This document shows positions 54,608 through 62,780 of a stretch of 64,000 nt of DNA, piece after piece (within the stretch, counting starts at the first letter, position 1; each line of letters begins with the position of its first letter). Source of the DNA: Streptomyces echinatus (GTDB lineage: Bacteria > Actinomycetota > Actinomycetes > Streptomycetales > Streptomycetaceae); assembly GCF_014203595.1 (NCBI RefSeq), contig NZ_JACHJK010000004.1:1-64000 (forward strand). Reading direction: 5' to 3'. The translations under genes were made by a program, and so were the position numbers. Below the pieces are notes generated by a model. The model was not told the origin of the DNA, ran no database searches, and was given only the letters and a program-made list of their open reading frames with translations.

Positions 54608-56008
54608 ATGGGGCTTTCGTTACCTGACCCGAAGGGTCACCAGCGGGACGTCGTCTTCCTGAACGAACGCGGTCACTGCGTCGTTCTGGGCACGGCGGGC
54701 AGCGGCAAGACGACGATGGCGGTCCATCGGGCTCATTATCTGGCCACGGCCCCGGGTATCGGAGGCCGCACGCTGTTGGTCACCTTTAACAAGGCTCTCG
54801 TTACCTATCTCAGGGGTATGAGCACCGCGTCTCCGAACCTGCAGATCGAGACCTACCACACCTTCGCGCGCGGCTATCTCGCGCATCGCACTAAGGCGCC
54901 GGTGCGCATATGCAAGTCCAAGAAGCAAATGGTTGAGCGGGCGCTGGGGGAGGCTCGTGAGCGCCACCCCTCCCGGGCCGTTCTTCACCGCCCGCTCGAT
55001 TTCTTCTTAGATGAGCTGCATTGGATGGTCGGGCACGGCATAGTCGACCAGCAGACGTATGTGGAAGGCCGCGCCCGTCGGGTTGGCCGGGGCAGGCCCC
55101 TTCAGCAGCTCGATCGCGAAGTCGTCTTCGAAATCTGCCAACGGTACGTGCAGTTGCGTACCGAAGCCGGGTACGAGTACGACTTCGACAACATGGCGTC
55201 AACCGTCCTGGCCGCCCTGAAGGTTGATCCCACCAACCGGCTTTACCGGCATGTCGTCGTCGATGAGGGCCAGGATTTTACACCTGAGATGATTCGAAGC
55301 CTGGCGGCGGCCATTCCCGGCGACGGATCACTGACTTTCTTTGGAGATTACGCGCAGCAGATCTACGGAAGCCGGATGTCCTGGCGCTCCCTGGGCCTTC
55401 ATGTGTCAAATGTCGTGGAGTTCGCCCACAACTATCGCAACAGCCGTCAGGTCGCCCAACTCGCCCAGTCACTGTCGGATATGCCGCATTTCAAGGACGA
55501 CGTCGATCTGGTCCAGCCGACCGGTGCGGCGGCCGACGGCCCGAAACCCACCATCCTGGAGACTGCAGGCAAGGAAGAACAGCTCGTTCAGGCGGCGAGC
55601 AACGCCCTGGCGCTGGGCGCGGACCGTCAGGTCGCCATTCTTATGCGCACCCGAGACCACGAGGACAAACTCAGGTCGCTCCTCGACGGAGGTCGTGTCC
55701 CGGTTCACCGCCTGCACCGTGAGCTTGCGCGGTGGACGGACGAGCCGGGGGTGTTTTACGGGACTTACTCTGCGGCGAAGGGCTTCGAATTCGACTCGGT
55801 GATCCTCCCATTCTGTGATGCGGACGAGCTGCCGAAAGCAAGTGAGGTGGAGGCGCATGGCCTCGACGAGGCCAAGGCACGCGAGGCCCGGCAGTTGTAC
55901 GTGGCCATCACCCGGGCTCGTACAGACCTCATCATGCTGCACTCAAGCAAGCTGACCGATCTGCTGCCGCAGGAGATGTCTGACTTGTACGTGCGGGTGA
56001 GCTTGTGA
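54608..56008 (+). CDS. Compact UvrD-like SF1 helicase
   Basis: 466 residues with a full SF1 motor and little else: Q motif (GHQRD, Gln12), Walker A GTAGSGKT (28-35), motif Ia LLVTFNKALVTYL, Walker B VVVDEGQDFTPEMI (Asp219, Glu220), motif III FFGDYAQQIYG, motif IV FAHNYRNSRQV, motif V GTYSAAKGFEFDSV, and motif VI LYVAITRARTDL (430-441). The accessory 1B/2B domains of full UvrD (about 720 residues) are reduced. No nuclease domain is seen. A TTA leucine codon occurs at 55007-55009 (Leu134), so translation needs the bldA tRNA. The stop overlaps the GTG of the DarT-like gene (GTGA). It probably acts on damaged or ADP-ribosylated DNA, but this is inference. Confidence 0.9.
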   Translation: MGLSLPDPKGHQRDVVFLNERGHCVVLGTAGSGKTTMAVHRAHYLATAPGIGGRTLLVTFNKALVTYLRGMSTASPNLQIETYHTFARGYLAHRTKAPVRICKSKKQMVERALGEARERHPSRAVLHRPLDFFLDELHWMVGHGIVDQQTYVEGRARRVGRGRPLQQLDREVVFEICQRYVQLRTEAGYEYDFDNMASTVLAALKVDPTNRLYRHVVVDEGQDFTPEMIRSLAAAIPGDGSLTFFGDYAQQIYGSRMSWRSLGLHVSNVVEFAHNYRNSRQVAQLAQSLSDMPHFKDDVDLVQPTGAAADGPKPTILETAGKEEQLVQAASNALALGADRQVAILMRTRDHEDKLRSLLDGGRVPVHRLHRELARWTDEPGVFYGTYSAAKGFEFDSVILPFCDADELPKASEVEAHGLDEAKAREARQLYVAITRARTDLIMLHSSKLTDLLPQEMSDLYVRVSL

Positions 56009-56703
56009 GTGACGTCCGTGAGCAGGCCCGGGCCCGCGGTATCACCCGTCTGTGCCATCTCACCAAGTCGGCCAACCTGTCCCACATCCTCGACACCCGG
56101 CAGATACGTCCCGTGGCCACCCTGCAGACGGCTGCCGACGCCTTCCGGCCTGCCGATACTCAGCGTCTGGACGGCGCACTGGAGTTCACCTTCCTGAGCG
56201 TGGAGTATCCGAACACCTGGTACCTGGCTCAGGCAGCGAGCAGGGACCGCCATTTTCAGGATTGGGTGGTTCTCACGCTGGACGTCGACCTGCTCGCCAC
56301 TTCCGGCGCCCGGTTCTGTCCCTACAACTCCGCACGAGACAGGAGCGCCGGCGCCCGGCTGGGTGCTGACGGCTTCAACGCCATGTTCGCGCCCACGGTG
56401 ACCGGCAAGGTGACTTTGCGGCGAGAACATGGGCACCCGTCCTGGTGGCCCACGGACGACCAGGCGGAGATACAGATACCCGGAACCATCCCACTGTCCG
56501 CCGTACACTCTGTCATCGTCCGGGACGAGAAGCAGGCGGAGCTGGAGTACTTCAGACATGCCCAGTACGGCATGGCGGTTTTGCTGCCACCTCTGGTTGT
56601 CGCTCCTGTGCTCTTCGACAAGTACGCCCTGAGCCGCTCGGTGCGCTCCGGCAATCGGCCACCGGAGAGCCCGTACATCCCCCGAACAACTCTGGCAGAG
56701 TGA
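56005..56703 (+). CDS. DarT-like ADP-ribosyltransferase (DUF4433)
   Basis: 232 residues. The fold landmarks of DarT are visible: RLCHLTKSANLSHIL at the N-terminus (His18, nicotinamide side), FTFLSVEYPNTWYL, and the ARTT-like strand QAEIQIPGTIPLSAV with Glu155 where DarT has its catalytic Glu160. DarT enzymes use NAD to attach ADP-ribose to single-stranded DNA bases and act as toxins in toxin-antitoxin and anti-phage systems. The start overlaps the helicase stop by 4 bases, and the glycohydrolase gene starts 4 bases after its stop, so all three are made together. Target base specificity cannot be told from sequence. Confidence 0.85.
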   Translation: MSDVREQARARGITRLCHLTKSANLSHILDTRQIRPVATLQTAADAFRPADTQRLDGALEFTFLSVEYPNTWYLAQAASRDRHFQDWVVLTLDVDLLATSGARFCPYNSARDRSAGARLGADGFNAMFAPTVTGKVTLRREHGHPSWWPTDDQAEIQIPGTIPLSAVHSVIVRDEKQAELEYFRHAQYGMAVLLPPLVVAPVLFDKYALSRSVRSGNRPPESPYIPRTTLAE

Positions 56704-56707
56704 ACAC

Positions 56708-58456
56708 GTGAACGCTGAGCTTCACCCATGGACCGACAGAGCCTGCGGCATGCTCCTAGGAGCAGCCGTCGGGGATGCCATGGGCTGGCCCTACGAGCGG
56801 CGGGACCGGACGCGCTCACTTCCGCCACTCAGCCAGGTCTCGGGTCGATTCTTCGCCTGGCAGCGGATGGCCAGCAGCCGATTCCGCCCGATCCTCGAGG
56901 ACATCGGACCAGGCGAGTACAGCGACGACACCCAGATGCTCATCGCCGTGGCCCGCGCTCGCCTCACAGCGGGAGACGACTGGCTCACCTGGCTGCAACG
57001 AGTTGAGTGGCCTTTCCTCCTCGACTACGAACGTGGCGCCGGGGCCAGCGTCAAACGCGCCTGCCGTGCCTGGGAGAAGCATGAATCGGCCTGGGGTAAG
57101 AGGGCCGATGACCAGGAGAAGTACTTTAGCGCCGGGGCCAACGGCGCGGCCATGCGCATTGCGCCGCACGTCATCGTTCACCACGAGGGTTCCTTTGGCG
57201 ACCTAGCAGCCGACGTGATCCGCGACGCGGTGACGACACACGGACACCCGCGTGCTCTCCTGGGCGCCCTGGTGCATGCGTACGCTCTATGGATCAGTTT
57301 GCGACAACCCGCACCGCTGGCCTACGGCTGGCTCATCGAGGCCGCGCTGGACGGTCTGAAAGACTGGCGGGAACCGGTGTGGCAGAGCCTGGACCGACAC
57401 TGGCTCGATGCCGCAGCCAAGGCGTTGCCCGGCGGCTATGAGCAGGCCTGGGACGACACCGTGCAGGAGGTGGAGGATCTTCTCACCAGCGCACGGTCCT
57501 CACTGGACAGTGGCGCGCTAAGTGCTCCCTCCGCCTTTCTGGAGGAACATGGCCTCACCCGGACGAAGACGCGTGGTTCGGGAACCCTGTGCGCGGTGGC
57601 CGCCATCTACCTCGCGGCCCGGTCCGCCGCCGGCCCTGAGCGTGGCATCGGTATCCCAGCCCGCCAGGAAGGCGCGGACACGGACACCTTGGCGTCCATG
57701 ACCGCCAGTCTGCTCGGCGCAGGTCTGGGCCAGGAATGGCTCGGCTCATTCGGCCGGACCGTTCAGGACAGTGCCCTGATCATCAGGCTGGCCGAGAACC
57801 TGCTCTGTCCCGTCTCCACGACACTCGTCCTGCCCTCCCGCGACGAGGCTGACCAAGCTCGCTCGCGGTTCCTAGAGGAGCTCGACAGGGCCGACACCCG
57901 AGCCAGTCTCCTGCTCCCAGACCGCCGCCAGGCCCGCATCGTCGCCCGAGGCCCCATGACGTCCGGCAACTGGACGGCGCAACGCACCCATCTGGCCACC
58001 GCGGACGGCCAGAACCTCTTCCTCATCCGCAAGGTCCAGCGGGCGGAAGCGGAAAGCGTCCACGAAGTTCCTCGCAGTGAGGCAGCACCGACCGCCGGGC
58101 AACGAGCGAGCCGCCTTCCGACCGAGGCCCGGCTCCAGGGCGCCTACCTGCCCGTCACGGACATCAGCCGCGTGACCGAAGCGCTCACGGCTCTGGGGTT
58201 GAGTGCACCCCGCCGCGGCAGCGACTGGGTCTCCTACGAGAATCTCGTCATTAGACAAGCGCATACCAGGGAACGGGCCACGGGCGTTCCGCGTGTCCAA
58301 CTTCGTGTAGCCATCGCCGACGTGCAAGTGGCCTGGGAGCGTCTGCGCGGAATGGCGTTCGATGGCGCAGTCCAACGGGACGGGGGCGCCTTCTGGGTGC
58401 AAATCGATCCGTATCTGATCGTTGCCGTCAACAATGCCGAGCCGCCTGTCGGGTGA
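56708..58456 (+). CDS. ADP-ribosylglycohydrolase (DraG/ARH fold) with extra C-terminal domain
   Basis: 582 residues. The first 370 form an ADP-ribosylglycohydrolase: LLGAAVGDAMGWPYE (residues 16-30), the magnesium ligands YSDDTQM (72-76), FSAGANGAAMRIAPH, and the second acidic cluster ADTDTLASM (DTDT at 324-327). All metal ligands are kept, so it should be active. The last 210 residues are separate: a linker, then YLPVTDISRVTEALTALGLS and VQLRVAIADVQVAWERLRGM, a beta-alpha pattern like a VOC or DUF-type domain. It probably removes ADP-ribose added by the DarT-like enzyme upstream. GTG 56708 is 4 bases after the darT-like stop. Confidence 0.9.
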   Translation: MNAELHPWTDRACGMLLGAAVGDAMGWPYERRDRTRSLPPLSQVSGRFFAWQRMASSRFRPILEDIGPGEYSDDTQMLIAVARARLTAGDDWLTWLQRVEWPFLLDYERGAGASVKRACRAWEKHESAWGKRADDQEKYFSAGANGAAMRIAPHVIVHHEGSFGDLAADVIRDAVTTHGHPRALLGALVHAYALWISLRQPAPLAYGWLIEAALDGLKDWREPVWQSLDRHWLDAAAKALPGGYEQAWDDTVQEVEDLLTSARSSLDSGALSAPSAFLEEHGLTRTKTRGSGTLCAVAAIYLAARSAAGPERGIGIPARQEGADTDTLASMTASLLGAGLGQEWLGSFGRTVQDSALIIRLAENLLCPVSTTLVLPSRDEADQARSRFLEELDRADTRASLLLPDRRQARIVARGPMTSGNWTAQRTHLATADGQNLFLIRKVQRAEAESVHEVPRSEAAPTAGQRASRLPTEARLQGAYLPVTDISRVTEALTALGLSAPRRGSDWVSYENLVIRQAHTRERATGVPRVQLRVAIADVQVAWERLRGMAFDGAVQRDGGAFWVQIDPYLIVAVNNAEPPVG

Positions 58457-58809
58457 TTTGCGGCGAACTCAAGAGCCGGTGCCCCCGTGGGACCAACGGA
58501 CGGAGATAGCTGCCAACGCTCTGACACACGGACTTTCTACCAAGCCGCAGTCTTGCGAACTCATGCATCACTACGAGTTCGCCGATAGTTCGGACGGTCT
58601 GGTGAGATCGGAGATGATGCTGGCCCAGGCGCGCAGGCGGGCGATGCAGCCGCAGAACACTGAGAGGGAAAAAGTCGGACGGTGTTGACATGCACCGGAT
58701 GCGGCTCCGCATTCTCCTCCCACCGGCTCAGCTCGTGAGGTGCGGTTAGCTTGTGGAACGTGGTTCGGACCCGGCTATGTGCAGCGCGTCACGTGGGCTG
58801 AAGGAATCG
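58457..58809. other. Intergenic between the two island clusters
   Basis: 353 bases between the convergent glycohydrolase and kinase genes. Short frames exist on both strands (58422-58688 plus, 58428-58712 minus), but neither has a ribosome site or a family pattern. No clear hairpin terminator was found. Confidence 0.4.
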
Positions 58810-59979
58810 CTAGTTCGCGCCCGATCGCGCAATCCACCGTGCGACACCCTCGAAGGCGTTCAGTGCTCGTACGTCGTAGGGGCCGAAGAAGTCTTGGCAG
58901 TCATGGCCGAGTCGGTCGTAGAGGGCTGCTGCTCCTCTTGCGTCACCTGACTGGCCTGTGAGTTCGGCGTGTTCTTCCCGTGCCTCAATCACCGATTGGT
59001 CGCTCGGTCCGAACCGGAGCTCCAGATCGAAGATGCGGTGGTCCAGTCCTCGGATGCGTCCAGAGAGACCGGCATTGCTTCCGTGAGACTCGGGCAAGTC
59101 GGCTTGTCCGACGACGTCGTCCAAGTCCAATGCGTCCAGGACGATTTGGGTCTTGCTCACCGCCTGTGCAACCGCTTGGGCGCTCTTCGGTCGCTGCGCT
59201 GGATCCTTGGCCAGGAGCCTCTGGACAATGGAGTCGAGCTGAGCGGGAACGCCAGGGCGGTGGGCACTCGGGGGTGCTGGCGTATCGTCCTGATGCATTC
59301 TGCCCACAGTCATGGGGTCGTCCTGTGGGCTGCCAAACGGTGGGCGCCCTGTCAGCATCTCGTAGAGGACACAGCCTACGGAGTACAGGTCGCTGCGCTG
59401 GCTACCTTGCTCGTCGTTCCATCGCTCCGGTGCCTTGTACAGCGGAGTACCCGCACTTGTGTGGGACTGAGTGACGTCGGCGAGAAAAGCCAACCCAAAG
59501 TCCACGATCTTCACGTCACCTTTGTGCGTGATCATGATGTTGCCAGGCTTGATGTCGCGGTGGATCACCTCAGCAGCGTGCGCGGCGCCTAGGCCCTCGC
59601 AGATCTGGCGCGTCCATCGCACGGTTCGCTCAAGCGTGAGAGTCGGCCCTGTCTTCAGATGCTCGGCGAGGGACCTACCCTCTACGTACTCCATGACGAT
59701 GTAGAACTCGCCGTCGTGTTCGCCGGTGTCGTAGATGTGTGCGACGTTGGGGTGGTTGACCCGCGCCATGGCCAAGCCTTCACGTTCGAACATTCTCACT
59801 GTCCACTCGGTGAACTCTGTGAGGGCTCCCTGCTGGGTAAGACGTCGCCGTGCGAGGAACTTCAGGGCCACGGTGCGGCCCAGCTTCGTGTCCTCGGCTG
59901 TCCACACATCGCCCATGGCGCCGCTGTCGCGGCGTTCCCTCGGCTTGAAACGGCCGCCGATCAGCTTGGAGGTGTCCAC
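58810..59979 (-). CDS. Ser/Thr protein kinase, soluble, with helical C-terminal region
   Basis: 389 residues. Kinase domain at about 1-270: nucleotide loop RDSGAMGDVW (first Gly replaced by Ser), Lys in TVALKFLARR, catalytic loop HRDIKPGNIM, DFG motif VDFGLA, activation segment SAGTPLYKAPERW. The C-terminal 110 residues form amphipathic helices like a short TPR array (EEHAELTGQSGDARGAAALY). There is no membrane helix or PASTA domain. GTG 59979 follows AAAGGAAA. It is 44 bases downstream of the coiled-coil membrane protein gene on the same strand, so kinase and membrane protein form one operon. Confidence 0.92.
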   Translation of the reverse strand: MDTSKLIGGRFKPRERRDSGAMGDVWTAEDTKLGRTVALKFLARRRLTQQGALTEFTEWTVRMFEREGLAMARVNHPNVAHIYDTGEHDGEFYIVMEYVEGRSLAEHLKTGPTLTLERTVRWTRQICEGLGAAHAAEVIHRDIKPGNIMITHKGDVKIVDFGLAFLADVTQSHTSAGTPLYKAPERWNDEQGSQRSDLYSVGCVLYEMLTGRPPFGSPQDDPMTVGRMHQDDTPAPPSAHRPGVPAQLDSIVQRLLAKDPAQRPKSAQAVAQAVSKTQIVLDALDLDDVVGQADLPESHGSNAGLSGRIRGLDHRIFDLELRFGPSDQSVIEAREEHAELTGQSGDARGAAALYDRLGHDCQDFFGPYDVRALNAFEGVARWIARSGAN

Positions 59980-60023
59980 CCGTTTCCTTTTCTGCTTTCT
60001 CGTCGGATCACGTCACCCAGTGG

Positions 60024-61796
60024 TCAGTTCTCGTTGCGGTGCCCTCCCCATAGGGTGAGAGCTGTCAGTTGTTTCATTGCCTCGTGCCATTCCTCGAAGA
60101 AGTCCTCGCGCTGGTCCAGCGCCTTCGCCAGCGTAGCGACGGACTCGTTCCGCAATCGGTCTCCCTGTTCGTTCACATGCTTCTTGCGTAGTGGAACGCT
60201 CCAAATCTCCCATATCACCCACGAGACCATGCCGAGGGTGAGTAGGAGGAAGAGCCCCTGCCATGCCCCGTCGACGAACGGCACTACGAGTGACCCACTG
60301 AAGCCCCCTATCACCAAGGCGCAGCAGACGCGTGGCCATCTGCGTACCACAGCGTCTGACTGGGCCTGGGTCTGTTGCTTGATGTGCGAGGTGAGGTCAT
60401 TGACGAGCGGGCCCGGCTCCACCAGAAGTTGCGGATCCGTCGGAACGGTGGAGGACCAGCCCGCGACGCTCAGGGTGATGTGATGTGGAAGGTGATGCCG
60501 GGAGTCTGTGACGACTCGGTTGGCGGCGTGCTCCAAGCTCGGCCAGATGGCGCGAAGGGCCATGCGGCGAGCCGGCGGCCCGAGTTGTGCTTCGTCCGGC
60601 TCGAAGACGGCTTGGTCGAGCAGTTCCATGAAGGTCACTGGTTGCGTGTCGGGGCCGAATGACGACTCATGTGCCCGCGTGGCTGCCTCAAGGTCTCCTC
60701 CGTGTTCGATGACACGCTCAAGCCGCCGCATCTTCTCGCGTATGTCTGCTTCGTCGGGTTCGAGCTGGTTGATCAGGCGCTCCAGGGCACTTTCGACGTG
60801 GTTGCCGTCGCTGACGGGCCAGTCCACTCCGTCGGGACCGTCTGGGAACATGCGTCTGAGATAGGCCAGGGTTCTGTCGGGCACGGTCGCGAGTTCCCAG
60901 CCGTGGCGGAGTGTGTCCCACTGCTCTCCGGAGGTCTTGCGCAGTGCCGGGTACTGGTTCTTGGTCATGCGCCGGCGCAGGCTCTGCAGCCGAGCCTCCC
61001 ACTGCTCACCACCGTTCATGTCAGCTGTTGCGTAGGTGTCGCTCGAAATGCGAATGCTGCTCCGGTTCCATCGCGCCATGGCCTGCTGGGTGTAGCTGAG
61101 CGCCTTGTCCCCCAGTTCCTTGCTCGCGATGGCGTCTAGGACGACGAAGAAGTCCTGTCCGAGTTCCCCAGGGTCGAGCGACTGCAGATAGAGGTCCATC
61201 CATGCGGCCGCTTCAGTCTCGTCTCCGAGGCGGGAACAGGTCAGCGAGAAGAAGAGGTTGGCTTTGGCGGCGTCCAGCATGCATGCATGTGCGCGGGCGC
61301 GCTCGCCCCGCTCGTCCTCGTTGCGGAACTTGGCCGCGACCGCCATCGCGGCCGGAGCCAGCCAATATGTCGGTTCGAGGAGCATCCGCTCTTCGGTGCA
61401 GGCTCGCACGGTAGCCGTGTTGACCACATTTCTGTAGACAGCCTGTGCGGTAAGGGTGTGGACCAACCCGCGAGCTAGAGCGCGGGTGTGCTTGCGTTGT
61501 GCGAAGTCCGCGTGCCACTCGGTTGTCAGGCGGGACAGTTCGGCCTGGGCTTTGGCCACCTCTCGATCGCGGCCATACTGTTCGATGAAGGTGTCGAGGA
61601 CTTGGCGTGTGTCGGTGATCGCGCTCTCTAGACCTGCGACCTCCTGGCGCACTTCGGTGACCTCGCCGCTGAGCCTGACGACGTCCGCTCGCACGTCGTG
61701 CAGTGTGTCCTCGTGGCGGGCTTGTCCTTTCCCTATGCCCTCCACCCGTTCGCTGAGTTGATGCAGTGCTGAGTCCGTCTCAAGCCGGTCTTCCAT
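60024..61796 (-). CDS. Coiled-coil protein with C-terminal membrane anchor
   Basis: 590 residues, family not recognised. Residues about 1-95 form a heptad-rich coiled coil (LHQLSERVEGIGKGQARHED, VRLSGEVTEVRQEVAGLESA). A large helical middle follows (FFSLTCSRLGDETEAAAWMD, RRMTKNQYPALRKTSGEQWD), then two adjacent membrane helices near residues 489-535 (CCALVIGGFSGSLVVPF and GLFLLLTLGMVSWVIWEI) and a charged cytoplasmic tail. ATG 61796 follows GGGGGACG; upstream ATGs would add up to 21 residues. It lies just upstream of the kinase gene, suggesting it is the kinase's substrate, sensor or membrane effector. Confidence 0.8.
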   Translation of the reverse strand: MEDRLETDSALHQLSERVEGIGKGQARHEDTLHDVRADVVRLSGEVTEVRQEVAGLESAITDTRQVLDTFIEQYGRDREVAKAQAELSRLTTEWHADFAQRKHTRALARGLVHTLTAQAVYRNVVNTATVRACTEERMLLEPTYWLAPAAMAVAAKFRNEDERGERARAHACMLDAAKANLFFSLTCSRLGDETEAAAWMDLYLQSLDPGELGQDFFVVLDAIASKELGDKALSYTQQAMARWNRSSIRISSDTYATADMNGGEQWEARLQSLRRRMTKNQYPALRKTSGEQWDTLRHGWELATVPDRTLAYLRRMFPDGPDGVDWPVSDGNHVESALERLINQLEPDEADIREKMRRLERVIEHGGDLEAATRAHESSFGPDTQPVTFMELLDQAVFEPDEAQLGPPARRMALRAIWPSLEHAANRVVTDSRHHLPHHITLSVAGWSSTVPTDPQLLVEPGPLVNDLTSHIKQQTQAQSDAVVRRWPRVCCALVIGGFSGSLVVPFVDGAWQGLFLLLTLGMVSWVIWEIWSVPLRKKHVNEQGDRLRNESVATLAKALDQREDFFEEWHEAMKQLTALTLWGGHRNEN

Positions 61797-61972
61797 GACG
61801 TCCCCCGAGGTCATCGCGGCGTACGGTGTGTGCCTGCTCATTATCGAGTCCGAGAGCATGATCTGGGCTCAACTGGCCTAATTCGCTGCATGGTTGCGCT
61901 GCACCGGTCGGTGTCAGCGGGGGATGGCAGTATGAGCGGGCACGTGGCCAGTACACCGGATGGGGGCGTCCC

Positions 61973-62707
61973 TTGCGTGAGATCGTCTACTTGTCGGAAA
62001 GTAAACTGCGGCAGTTCGTGCCTGAGCCGCGACGTGTCCCGCGCACGGGCGCACTTCGTGTGACCACGCCGCTCGGCGGTATCGACATGGACGCGCCGGT
62101 CGCGGACGGGGAGCAAGGCCAGCTGCGGCACCTGCGTGAGGTGCACAAGCATCTGGAGCTTGTTGCGGATTGGTACACCGAGCCCGACTTGCGTCCCGGC
62201 CAGTGGATGCAGTTCGAGGTCTCGCTTCGGTGCGTGACACTCAGCGGTGCCCATCAGGATCTCGTGCTGTTCGTGGACTCGGTGCGTGGAGAAGGCACAG
62301 GCGATACAGAAAGAAGCTGCCGTTTGCTGATGCATGGGTCGGTCCGGCATCTGAGAGGCTGGACTCCGGTGTCGGTGGATGGTCCTGTGCTGGAGGTGGT
62401 TAACTCCGGGTCCAGTCTGGGGTCCTCTTTCGTCACCCGGGCCGGGCAGGTCGTCGAGGCACTCGCTAGGCACCGCGACCCGCTGCCCGTGGATCAGACT
62501 CCAACTCGCACAGCCGTGGACCTGCACGGCCGCGGAGTGCAGGAGCTGTTGCGCGCCCTGGATGGTGAGGACGTCAGCATTGACACGTCCGCGTTGATGA
62601 CCGGATACGCGCGTGTAACCGGGCTTCTTCCGAGCACCGGGACTGATTCTCGATGCGTGGTAGCGAGCCCGCTCTTCGTGGAGTACGCGACGGTGCTCTC
62701 TGAGTAG
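61973..62707 (+). CDS. SAVMC3_10250-family protein
   Basis: 244 residues. The N-terminus REIVYLSESKLRQFVPE and the later GQWMQFEVSLRCVTLSGAHQ and VLFVDSVRGEG match what I remember as the SAVMC3_10250/DUF7019 family, found in variable regions of streptomycetes next to regulators or kinases. No signal peptide or membrane segment. TTG 61973 follows GGGGG. It is divergent from the coiled-coil protein gene across 176 bases. The family name is from memory; the function is unknown. Confidence 0.65.
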   Translation: MREIVYLSESKLRQFVPEPRRVPRTGALRVTTPLGGIDMDAPVADGEQGQLRHLREVHKHLELVADWYTEPDLRPGQWMQFEVSLRCVTLSGAHQDLVLFVDSVRGEGTGDTERSCRLLMHGSVRHLRGWTPVSVDGPVLEVVNSGSSLGSSFVTRAGQVVEALARHRDPLPVDQTPTRTAVDLHGRGVQELLRALDGEDVSIDTSALMTGYARVTGLLPSTGTDSRCVVASPLFVEYATVLSE

Positions 62708-62780
62708 AGTCTTGTGTGACTGAGGCCGTTAGCCTCTGCTGGACGGTGCCCGCTCAGACTGGCGGTCACACCATCCGGTC

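Noticed and set aside
56005..58456. Canonical DarTG system
   Set aside because: The second gene has the SDDT and DTDT metal motifs of ADP-ribosylglycohydrolases and no macrodomain, so it is not DarG.
58422..58712. Overlapping short frames on both strands after the glycohydrolase
   Set aside because: No ribosome sites, no recognisable protein features.
54114..62780. Integrative element with integrase and attachment sites
   Set aside because: No integrase, excisionase or relaxase gene and no flanking direct repeat or tRNA gene could be seen.
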